Shown here: positions 28,947 to 38,264 of the stretch, in pieces | How positions within the stretch are numbered: the first letter of the stretch is position 1 | Layout: each line of letters opens with the position of its first letter | NCBI GenBank assembly: GCA_016937015.1 | Contig: JAFGWT010000214.1 | Span: forward strand, 1-38,264 | Direction of reading: 5' to 3' | From: Deltaproteobacteria bacterium | GTDB taxonomy: Bacteria; Myxococcota_A; Polyangia; JAAYKL01 | Length of the DNA: 38,264 nucleotides | Notes under the pieces: model-generated | Databases searched by the model: none | What the model was told of the DNA's origin: nothing | The model's input: the letters and a program-made list of their open reading frames with translations, nothing else | Made by a program: the position numbers and the translations under genes

Positions 28947-29403
28947 TGCTGACTCCTGCCTTTTTAAATCGCTTTAGAATTCGAAGCGTGCTTTTGCGAT
29001 TCAGATTTCCAAATATTTCGCCGTTTATCGAAAGAACCGGCGCAAGAGAGCAACACCCCAGACATGCAACGGTTTCGAGAGAAAAAAGTCCGGCATCGTC
29101 TGTTTCCCCGTTGCCAATCCCCAACTCTGTGGAAATCCAATCAAGTATCAGCGGTGTTCCTTTGATGTGGCAGGCAGTGCCATCGCATACGGAAACGCGA
29201 TATTTACCAGGTTTAACGCGCTTGAACTGGGAATAGAAGGTAACCACACCTTCCACTTCCGCAGGGGCAATCTGAAAATAGTCCGCACACTTATCCAGCG
29301 CCTCCCTGGAGATGTATCCCTCACGCTGTTGTATTTCCTGAAGCCCTTTAATGATGTTTCCCTTTTCGGGGGCAAACTGCTTTAGATAGGAAGAGGTATT
29401 CAT
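28936..29403 (-). CDS. NuoE/HydC-like 2Fe-2S subunit
   Basis: EGVVTFYSQFKRVKPGKYRVSVCDGTACHIKG...VACLGCCSLAPVLSINGEIFGNL: CxxxxC / CxxxC thioredoxin-like Fd motif. Confidence 0.93.
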   Translation of the reverse strand: MNTSSYLKQFAPEKGNIIKGLQEIQQREGYISREALDKCADYFQIAPAEVEGVVTFYSQFKRVKPGKYRVSVCDGTACHIKGTPLILDWISTELGIGNGETDDAGLFSLETVACLGCCSLAPVLSINGEIFGNLNRKSTLRILKRFKKAGVSNAD

Positions 29404-29655
29404 GGCAAATTAAATATCCCGCGTCTACAGAATCCTGTGGAATCGAAATTCGCGCTCCGGTCGAAATCGGTTCAGTTGTTAAAAGCAACGGTCAGTACAT
29501 TGCCGTCTGGAAGTCGTTCTACCCAGGCGTGTCCTGTGATGCAACCCGGCTTCAGTGCGCAAAGACAACGGAATTTTTCAGTTGGAAATTTTGCGAGGCA
29601 GCATCAGTGAATCTGTTGTTTGTACTTCTCTCACCATCTCATTTTATTGAATTTA

Positions 29656-29669
29656 TTACGCTTTCGTAA
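29656..29669. promoter_or_regulatory. Short dyad TTACG-CTTT-CGTAA in the divergent intergenic region
   Basis: Perfect 5-bp arms between the NuoE-like operon (minus strand) and the VOC gene (plus strand). Confidence 0.3.
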
Positions 29670-29859
29670 ATGCTGTGCCGCGTGTGCAGATGGTCCGACA
29701 GACAGCCAGTTAAATGTTTAAAAAGCAGTTCCGGAAATAATGCCGGAATATGTGCCGCCGTTTTTCTGACACGTCGGAATTGTTTCCTCAGGCAGCTTTA
29801 ATTTAGGTTTTGAGAGTAAATGATTTTTGAAACCATACTATTTGATAAGGAGATAAGAA

Positions 29860-30267
29860 ATGTACCTGTCACTCGCGCACATATGCATTCAAACCAACGA
29901 TTTGGAATCAACTTCGAAATTTTACTGTAATGTTTTGGGAATGACACGCGTTTTCAATTTCATTCGAGACGGACAGGTCGCGGGATTCTATTTACGGATG
30001 TCGGAAGGAAATTTCATTGAAGTGATGCTCGAGGAAAACGCACCGATTGGTCCGGGCGGCGCATACAGACACATTTCATTTGAGAGTCGTGATCTTAATG
30101 GGTGCCATCAGAAAGTCCTTGCTTCAGGTGTCCCGGTCAGCGAGATTCAGTATGGTCCGGACCGCACGTACTGCTTTAGATGCAAGGATCCCAATGATGT
30201 CGAAATAGAGATAGTTCAGTACACGGGCGGGTCATGTCAGATAAATGGAACAGACTGCGTTGCATAA
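29860..30267 (+). CDS. VOC (glyoxalase/bleomycin resistance) superfamily protein
   Basis: LAHICIQTNDLESTSKFYCNVLGMTRVF...GFYLRM...FIEVMLEE...YRHISFESRDLNGCHQKVLASGV...YCFRCKDPNDVEIEIVQY. Confidence 0.88.
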   Translation: MYLSLAHICIQTNDLESTSKFYCNVLGMTRVFNFIRDGQVAGFYLRMSEGNFIEVMLEENAPIGPGGAYRHISFESRDLNGCHQKVLASGVPVSEIQYGPDRTYCFRCKDPNDVEIEIVQYTGGSCQINGTDCVA

Positions 30268-30278
30268 CGCAGCGGCGC

Positions 30279-31733
<1,455 letters not shown>

Positions 31734-31832
31734 CTAGACTCAATTATCGATATGGGCGCCTTAAATCAACGGGTAGGCCTGGTGATGACGAAGAATGTGT
31801 CCGGTAATTTTTCCGGAAACCAGCGAGGTATA

Positions 31833-32840
31833 ATGCAAAAAAAGGAAAAAAAACGTCTGGCAATTTTGGATATCCTGGCAAACAACCAAGTCCCGCTTTC
31901 CAGCACCAGAATAACCAACACCCTCAATGCGCAGGGATTGGATATTAATGAGCGAACAGTCCGCCTGTACCTGAGCGATTTCGATGAAAAAGGATTTACC
32001 AAAAACCTGGGGCGAAAAGGACGGATAATTACAGCAGCGGGAATTGGTGAAACCGGCGCAGCCCGGGTGCTTGAGCGCGTTGGGTTCCTTTCAGGCAAAA
32101 TTGACACAATGGCCTATCGAATGGATTTCGATCCCACCACCAGACAGGGAACGGTTGTGGTTAATATTTCGCTTGTGCCGGTAAAGGAATTTACAGTCTA
32201 CCGCAGAAAGCTAATCGCAAAAGTGTTTTCGAAAGGATACGCCATGGGGCGAATGATGGCCATTTTTGGACCGGGAGAAACCTGTTTTGGAAACATTGTC
32301 CCGGATGGCCATGTGGGCCTTGGCACCGTTTGCTCCATCACGTTCAATGGTATCCTCCAGCGACGCGGCATTCCCGTGACCTCCCGATTCGGTGGATTGC
32401 TCGAAATACGAAATGGAAAACCCAGGCGGTTTGTTGAGCTCATCACTTATGATGGCACCAGTATTGATCCTCTTGAAATCTTTATCCGCGCCGGCATGGC
32501 CGATTACATAGGGGCAATAAGTAATGGGAATGGTCGAATTGGCGCCAGTTTTCGCGAGTTTCCTGGAGAGAGTATCAGTATTATTCGAACTGTCGCCACC
32601 CGCCTGAGTGAAATTGGACTGGGGAGTCTGCTTTGTCTTGGCAACCCCGGAGAAAATATTTTTGATTTTCCTGTGGCGCCTGACCGCGCCGGCGCAGTGA
32701 TGATTGGTGGGTTGAATCCAATTTCAATTTTTGAGGAAACGGGCTTGCGCATTCGATCATCCGCGCTGGCCGGGATTTTGCCTTATGATAAGCTGTTTTC
32801 CTTCACGGAGCTGGATGAACGGCTGGAGGCATTTCTTTAA
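31833..32840 (+). CDS. nrpR: NrpR/DUF128-family transcriptional regulator (winged helix + NrpR domain)
   Basis: N-term KKRLAILDILANNQVPLSSTRITNTLNAQGLDINERTVRLYLSDFDEKGF...GRKGRIITAAG; then GTVVVNISLVP...GKPRRFVELITYDGTSIDPLEIFIRAGMADY...GIGASFREFP-type NrpR/DUF128 motifs. Start placed after gcgaggt. Confidence 0.82.
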   Translation: MQKKEKKRLAILDILANNQVPLSSTRITNTLNAQGLDINERTVRLYLSDFDEKGFTKNLGRKGRIITAAGIGETGAARVLERVGFLSGKIDTMAYRMDFDPTTRQGTVVVNISLVPVKEFTVYRRKLIAKVFSKGYAMGRMMAIFGPGETCFGNIVPDGHVGLGTVCSITFNGILQRRGIPVTSRFGGLLEIRNGKPRRFVELITYDGTSIDPLEIFIRAGMADYIGAISNGNGRIGASFREFPGESISIIRTVATRLSEIGLGSLLCLGNPGENIFDFPVAPDRAGAVMIGGLNPISIFEETGLRIRSSALAGILPYDKLFSFTELDERLEAFL

Positions 32841-32845
32841 ATGGA

Positions 32846-32879
32846 GAGATAAAGATTATTCTTTTTAATCGATTATCTC
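32846..32879. terminator. Putative bidirectional terminator / convergent stem-loop
   Basis: GAGATAA-a-GATTA-TTCTTTT-TAATC-ga-TTATCTC between convergent genes; AT-rich and bulged, so only moderate support. Confidence 0.4.
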
Positions 32880-35577
32880 AGTGCACCTTCTTTGCGTGAA
32901 AAAAATACAATTCCGACGACTGTAAATGCAAATCAGCTGAAAGTCCGATTTTCATATCACTGTCACAGTCAATGACACGGACCGTCTGTGCCCATCGTCC
33001 TTCGGCGGGTAGCAGCGTTTCCAATTGATTTTTTTTGGCAGCGAAAAATTCCAGGTCTATATGGTTGTCCTGTTGATCACTGAAATAACCGATATAAAGG
33101 ATATTCGATTCCACCAACTCATGAAAGAAGTGTGTTCCAAGAGACAAATCCGGAATCAGTCCTTCGTGCATTATATCCAACTCACACATGACTGATGTGT
33201 GTCCAAGACTGCTGCTTGTAATTGGTACCCCCAGCGACGGCATTCGGGTGCCCCATCGTCCAGGACCAATAAGTGCCACGTTGCAACCTTTGTCATCATC
33301 GGAGCATCGGAACGATGCCGGAAGCTCTGTCAACTGGCCAATCAACTGCGCAACCTGGTATTTCTGTTGCTCAGGTAAAATACTGTAGGCCTCCGGAACC
33401 ACAAAAATAATGCGATCAATCAATTGATGCCGACTCTTGCCTAAAATGGCGCCATTGGCCTTTAACACAGTATGACGTTCATTTGTTTCAGTGCGCTCAG
33501 GTGCTTTGGGAAATTGATCGTTAAGAGAAATCTGAAAAGGACGACACTGCACGATGTTGAGACGTATCGAATTGTCAGACTGGACAGTGGAAGTGAATTC
33601 GATTTCGACGTCGGTGCCGTAAGCCTTTTTCAGTGTGGAAAGAACTGACTTCAGTGACTCCGTGAAACACGAACACCGAAACAGCTTCGAAAAGTCCACC
33701 ATCCAGGGCGTCCGTCCCCTGTGCCCTGTTTCCCTTTGACGGTTTTCGACTTCGGTGTCCACAGAGGCCAGAAACTGGCTTGGAAACGCAGCATACTCAT
33801 TAACGAGGTCAACAAAATATTTTGAATGAATCTGGTTCTTTGAAAGGTCAACAACGTCAACCTTTATCTGCGTATACTGATTGGCGTCACCTTCATTTGA
33901 CAACGGTGACAGCTGAGGCACGTTTAATGCCACTATTCGCGCATGGTCATCATCGTGTCTGTCAACAGCTCGTGTACCCAGTCCGACCACCAGTCGCAGC
34001 ACACCGACATCGGGATCGATTTGCGGATCCCAGATATATGGGTTGTAGGATAGACCGACGCCTGCGATATGGGGGAAGAACCGATGTCCATAGCGGGTCC
34101 CTGACACCCGTTGCACCAGTATTCCCATCTGCTCATCCTGTTCCAGCAAATCTCTTTTTCCGCGATAGGCTAACGCGTCATCGCTCATAGTGCTCGCGTA
34201 CACAGTGCGTACAGCGTTTATAAACGCATTTAACCGCTCTGTGGGAGTACCTTGATTTGAACAGAAAACGCTTTCGTATTTACCGGCAAATGCATTTTGA
34301 TAGGCATCTTCGAGCAGGCTGGAGGAGCGCACAATAATGGGTTCCTGTCCAAAATACCCGAGCATATCTGAATAGCGCTGCATAATTTCAGGTGAAAACG
34401 CCCCATTTAGAATTCTCTCTCGTCCGATGGCGGCATCTTCAAACAGGGTTTCGCGACATCGCTGCTTCTTTTGAATTCGCCAGCAATTGTTTTTAATCAG
34501 GAAATCATAGTACACATCAGATGCGATAAAGAAAGAATCGTGTGGTTCGAGACTGGCTGATTCTGTTGGCAATTCAGCGCGAATAATGGCACGTGCCAAT
34601 AGCATCCCCGCTGCTTTCCCGCCAATCATGCCTGTTCCGATGGTGCGTTTCCACACGTACACGATGTCTTCGAGTGAAAAATATTTTTCAAAGAGTCGCT
34701 GCATCTGAGGTTCCCTGGTGATAATCAGTGGCACCAGCCTCTTAAGAAACGCCTGTTTTTTTTGTGGGACATCATTGGCAGGTATGGAATCATTTGCCAC
34801 AGAAATGAGATATTCTTCTGCATTCATGAATTCTCTGTCCCATCGCAGAATCATTCTATATGAGGCCGATTGCAGCCCTGCCCATCCAACACTGTGCAAC
34901 GCGCTAACGGTATCCACACTGTTCAGAAGCGGCAGCAACTGCTCACCTTCCCACCGATGCATGGAGTACATTAAATCCGTGTAGCGGTTATCCACCTTGC
35001 GAAGATGCAGATGGAGCGCGCCATCGTGATTGAACAAATCCACATCAACCTGCGTGGTTTCCTGAATAGGGCGCGCGGTACTGTATGGATGCCGGTCCCG
35101 TAATATTGGAAAAATACCGATATGCTTCAGCTGCAGAATGAATGGACATGTCAGGACAAAAAAGTTTTCAAGTGACTGCTCAGCACGGAAATTGTCAATA
35201 AGGTCTGAAAGCAAATCAAAGACAAAAATCGTACCTTCCGGAGATTCTTCAATTACAGTATGCATTTCCGTAATGAACTTCTCGAATCCCAGTTTGGTTT
35301 TCAGGTTGTGTTCTTTTACCCGCAGACATTCTTCGCGACTCCAGATTGAGCTCGCGGGGTGTTGATTATTCCACTGAAAGTATACCACATCGTGGTTCAG
35401 CTTCCTGGCCCCCTCTGCGAATATTCGGGCAACAGAGGTAAACGACCAGAAATTGTCAACGTGCCAAACAAAGTTATCACCAGGAAGGACGCCGCCTATT
35501 AAATCATCAAATGCGATTAGGCCGGATGAAAACGTCATATGGCTAAAAGATGCAGGATTCTCGATTTGAGGTTTCAT
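32878..35577 (-). CDS. PEP/pyruvate-binding (PPDK_N) domain protein with degenerate KaiC/RecA-like N-terminal domain
   Basis: TFSSGLIAFDDLIGGVLPGDNFVWHVD (KaiC-like layout, no Walker A); IGGKAAGMLLARA, EPIIVRSSSLLEDAYQNAFAGKYESVF (PPDK_N); LIGPGRWGTRMPSLGVPI C-terminal motif. Confidence 0.8.
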   Translation of the reverse strand: MKPQIENPASFSHMTFSSGLIAFDDLIGGVLPGDNFVWHVDNFWSFTSVARIFAEGARKLNHDVVYFQWNNQHPASSIWSREECLRVKEHNLKTKLGFEKFITEMHTVIEESPEGTIFVFDLLSDLIDNFRAEQSLENFFVLTCPFILQLKHIGIFPILRDRHPYSTARPIQETTQVDVDLFNHDGALHLHLRKVDNRYTDLMYSMHRWEGEQLLPLLNSVDTVSALHSVGWAGLQSASYRMILRWDREFMNAEEYLISVANDSIPANDVPQKKQAFLKRLVPLIITREPQMQRLFEKYFSLEDIVYVWKRTIGTGMIGGKAAGMLLARAIIRAELPTESASLEPHDSFFIASDVYYDFLIKNNCWRIQKKQRCRETLFEDAAIGRERILNGAFSPEIMQRYSDMLGYFGQEPIIVRSSSLLEDAYQNAFAGKYESVFCSNQGTPTERLNAFINAVRTVYASTMSDDALAYRGKRDLLEQDEQMGILVQRVSGTRYGHRFFPHIAGVGLSYNPYIWDPQIDPDVGVLRLVVGLGTRAVDRHDDDHARIVALNVPQLSPLSNEGDANQYTQIKVDVVDLSKNQIHSKYFVDLVNEYAAFPSQFLASVDTEVENRQRETGHRGRTPWMVDFSKLFRCSCFTESLKSVLSTLKKAYGTDVEIEFTSTVQSDNSIRLNIVQCRPFQISLNDQFPKAPERTETNERHTVLKANGAILGKSRHQLIDRIIFVVPEAYSILPEQQKYQVAQLIGQLTELPASFRCSDDDKGCNVALIGPGRWGTRMPSLGVPITSSSLGHTSVMCELDIMHEGLIPDLSLGTHFFHELVESNILYIGYFSDQQDNHIDLEFFAAKKNQLETLLPAEGRWAQTVRVIDCDSDMKIGLSADLHLQSSELYFFHAKKVH

Positions 35578-35983
35578 TCTGATACCGTATTCGTCCTTTT
35601 GTCGTGGTTCAACCCAAACCCGTATCTGACTATCCAGGATACCCCCAAAAAGTAACCGGTTCGATTTCCGGAATTTTTTCCGATAAATCAGTTGTTTTTA
35701 ATGGGTATCACCACGATGGGGAGTAAAAATAGAGTCGCTGGCGCCGGGCATGCTTTGTTCTGAGGTTTGAGGTTCCTTAAAACATGGAAGATTCTTTTGC
35801 AGTAATTTCAAGGGAAATTGAGACGGCGATTTTTTGGGTCTGTGTCGCTCTGCCGCGAGAGGAGAGAATTATTACCCCGACCCATTGGATTGGCTATTGG
35901 GCTGGGTGTGTTGTGTTATAATTGGTGCAACCGGACCCGGATATGGGGTATTGGCTTAAGGCTTTTTTGCATAAGGAGGACAC

Positions 35984-37615
35984 ATGAATCCATTTTATAT
36001 TCGCAGTTTGGTCACTATTTTTCTGTTTCTGCCCATGGCGGGCGGCATAACGGGATGCTCAAAAAGCGGTAAAGCGGAGCAGGATTCGGAATCGTCGACA
36101 GCCGTCGGTTCAGACAGTGACACGAGCGGCGACTCCGGGAGTGGGCCGGGCGATGATTCCAGTGGCACTGCCGGTACAGAGACCCCTCCTGACAGCGATA
36201 CACCCATGTTCGTTGATACTGTCAGTGGTGACGATACTGGAACCGCCACGGAACCAGCCACGGACACCGCTGATACCGCCACGGTGGTGGACACCGATAC
36301 CGGAAGTGACACCGTTCAGCAGGCGCCGGTCGATATTCATATCACCAACCTGACGGACCACACGGTTTACCTGGTTGGATATCAGACAGGGGTGGCAGGG
36401 CGGCATACCGGCGGGGCGTGGCATGATGAATATGTGGAGGCGCCAATATGCACGATGGGGTGCGAAGAGGCCGCAACCTACAGATCCCTTGAATACGGTG
36501 CCCTGTACTGCTGTATGGATTGCGATTACGACACCATGTTGATTGCCATTCTGCCTGGCGACACTTTCACATATACATTTGAGGGTCGGATTTACAAAAC
36601 CGAAACCGAGACCTGTGATTGCCAGTGCTACTTTAGCGAGGAACCGGTGGCAGGTACATATCGGTTTTCCGTTGATGTGTTCAATGATGTCTCCTGCGGT
36701 TTGGATTCCTGTGACGACCCCAAACAAACCGGCTTCACGTACCATTATTATCCACAGGGGACATCGCAGCGATTTTCAACAACCGCAGCGATTCCGTACA
36801 CTGGCAGCGGTCTCGATATTCGGATTGTCTATGACGGTGATACAGAAACAGGCCTTGATACAAACACAGATACCGACGTTGATACGGCGACAGCAATTGG
36901 CACCGATAGCGGCAGCGATACAGATACTGTTACCAGTGACACTGAATCAGACACGGCGACAGGCACAGATACAGGGGTGAGTCAGCAGCCCATTGAAGTG
37001 CGGGTGATTAATCAGTCGCTCTCGACTGTGTATTTGAATGGGGTTACTCCGATGCACGGCGAAATCAATGTGAATGGCGACTGGAATGCCCTGACCATTG
37101 CCCCGCCGTCCTGCTCGTTCGCGTGTGAGGATGTCCCTGCCGAAAGTCCGGAGTACTGTTGTATCGAATGTGAAATGGCCATACAGACCTTTGCCATCCT
37201 GCCTGGCGACACGCTCACGTTTGCCTGGGACGGATTGATTTATCAGCGCAATACCACCATCTGTGAGTGCGGTTGTTATTACAGTGAGCTGCCCCAATCC
37301 GGCGAGTATCGATTTAAGGTGGCTGCGCAGTCCAACGCGGAATGCTACTTTAATCCCTGCGAGGCCCCGACACAAAGCGGTCTGCTGTACGATCGGAACG
37401 CCCGCGGCGACAGTCGTGATTTTTCAGTAAGCGCGATGATCCCCTCCACGGGCGAGCCGCTTGAAATAGTGATTACGCGGGACGACCGGTGCGACGACGG
37501 CACCACGCCAAACTGCAGAATGGTCCCCCCCGTCTGCGACCCCGCCACCCAAATCCTGGCCTATCGCAACAGCTGCTACCAATGTGTGAATGCGGACACC
37601 TGTGCCCCTGATTAA
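35984..37615 (+). CDS. Lipoprotein with Ser/Asp/Thr linkers and two tandem Cys-rich repeats
   Basis: Lipobox GGITGC; aligned repeats: VDIHITNLTDHTVYLVG...CTMGCEE...YCCMDC...AILPGDTFTYTFEGRIYKTETETCDCQCYFSEEP and IEVRVINQSLSTVYLNG...CSFACED...YCCIEC...AILPGDTLTFAWDGLIYQRNTTICECGCYYSELP. Confidence 0.82.
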   Translation: MNPFYIRSLVTIFLFLPMAGGITGCSKSGKAEQDSESSTAVGSDSDTSGDSGSGPGDDSSGTAGTETPPDSDTPMFVDTVSGDDTGTATEPATDTADTATVVDTDTGSDTVQQAPVDIHITNLTDHTVYLVGYQTGVAGRHTGGAWHDEYVEAPICTMGCEEAATYRSLEYGALYCCMDCDYDTMLIAILPGDTFTYTFEGRIYKTETETCDCQCYFSEEPVAGTYRFSVDVFNDVSCGLDSCDDPKQTGFTYHYYPQGTSQRFSTTAAIPYTGSGLDIRIVYDGDTETGLDTNTDTDVDTATAIGTDSGSDTDTVTSDTESDTATGTDTGVSQQPIEVRVINQSLSTVYLNGVTPMHGEINVNGDWNALTIAPPSCSFACEDVPAESPEYCCIECEMAIQTFAILPGDTLTFAWDGLIYQRNTTICECGCYYSELPQSGEYRFKVAAQSNAECYFNPCEAPTQSGLLYDRNARGDSRDFSVSAMIPSTGEPLEIVITRDDRCDDGTTPNCRMVPPVCDPATQILAYRNSCYQCVNADTCAPD

Positions 37616-37762
37616 AGGGTCTGAAACACTCTTAGAGATAGCGTTCAGAATATTATAAGAACGTGCCCGCAGGCCGTCCCTTACCCCCACGAGGCGCAGG
37701 CATATGACGATGTTGGAAAAATCGTAAAACCCGAATACTTTCAGAATGCTCGGTTTGGGTGG

Positions 37763-37790
37763 GGTACCTATTGGCAGGTACCCATTGGCA
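37763..37790 (+). repeat. Tandem 14-bp direct repeat GGTACCYATTGGCA x2
   Basis: GGTACCTATTGGCA (37763-37776) directly followed by GGTACCCATTGGCA (37777-37790). Confidence 0.85.
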
Positions 37791-37992
37791 CCTGTTTGTT
37801 ACCAGGGTGCCCGGTTGACACATCACGATGAATTGCTTGATGTGATGGAATGCGTTAAAAAGGAGCCGGCGATAAATTGGGAATGCAGCGAACAGAATAT
37901 TGCGGCCATTAAACAGAACTTTTGCGTTGTCGAGCAGCAGACGTTTGTAGATTGTCTGGAAAAAGCAACGCAGCAAATGTGAGGAAACAGCT

Positions 37993-38264
37993 ATGAACAA
38001 AATCTTTATACTGATGACGCTCTTTATTGGAATGCTGGTGATGTTCTCTGCCTGCGATGATGGGGGGGAAGCAGTGATGGGGATACGGACACTGACTCAG
38101 ACTCAGACACGGATACGGACGCTGACACAGATACCGATACCGGAACTGTTACCGATACTGATTCGGATGGGGATTTTCCCGGCAACTGCGCCTGTGCCGC
38201 CCGATTTACCTTTCAGGGCGAACAGGTGAATATCTGTTCGAATGAGGAGACGTGCGGTTGTTAT
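37993..38264 (+). pseudogene. Lipoprotein gene, frame disrupted at a G7 tract and truncated by the window end
   Basis: MNKIFILMTLFIGMLVMFSACDDGG in frame 1, then DGDTDTDSDSDTDTDADTDTDTGTVTDTDSDGDFPGNCACAARFTFQGEQVNICSNEETCGCY in the -1 frame; frames meet at GGGGGGG 38062-38068. Confidence 0.75.

Noticed and set aside
25162-29403. [FeFe] hydrogenase or NAD-dependent formate dehydrogenase operon
   Set aside because: No H-cluster motifs or molybdopterin-binding subunit; only diaphorase-type and NfnB-like subunits are present.

Overview
This 38.3 kb window looks like a bacterial chromosome, deltaproteobacterial/Myxococcota-like in gene content; that taxonomic guess is inference. It encodes tRNA-Pro(CGG), two-component signalling genes, many Cys-rich or Ser/Asp-linker lipoproteins, a GldA/GldF/GldG/DUF4340 ABC operon with an OmpR-type regulator, a FIST protein-histidine kinase-receiver cassette, a sigma-70 factor, an ABC exporter, and a HEAT-repeat protein. 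It also has a three-gene NuoE/NuoF/NfnB-like flavin/Fe-S complex resembling Sporomusa-type Nfn, next to NADP-type glutamate dehydrogenase, a bacterial NrpR-like regulator and an orphan PPDK_N protein. I found no CRISPR array, transposase, prophage or rRNA. Main leads: (1) a GH12-fold lipoprotein in which the catalytic nucleophile Glu appears to be Phe; (2) a histidine kinase with a zinc-ribbon-like CxxC...CxxC insert inside its DHp hairpin plus a Cys cluster in its sensor region, paired with FIST; (3) an Stn-like transhydrogenase beside gdhA/nrpR, with two dyads between gdhA and nrpR; (4) a degenerate KaiC-like domain fused to PPDK_N; (5) a lipoprotein gene frame-broken exactly at a G7 tract, where one extra G restores the frame. 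All coordinates come from reading the sequence and the supplied ORF track; no searches were run.
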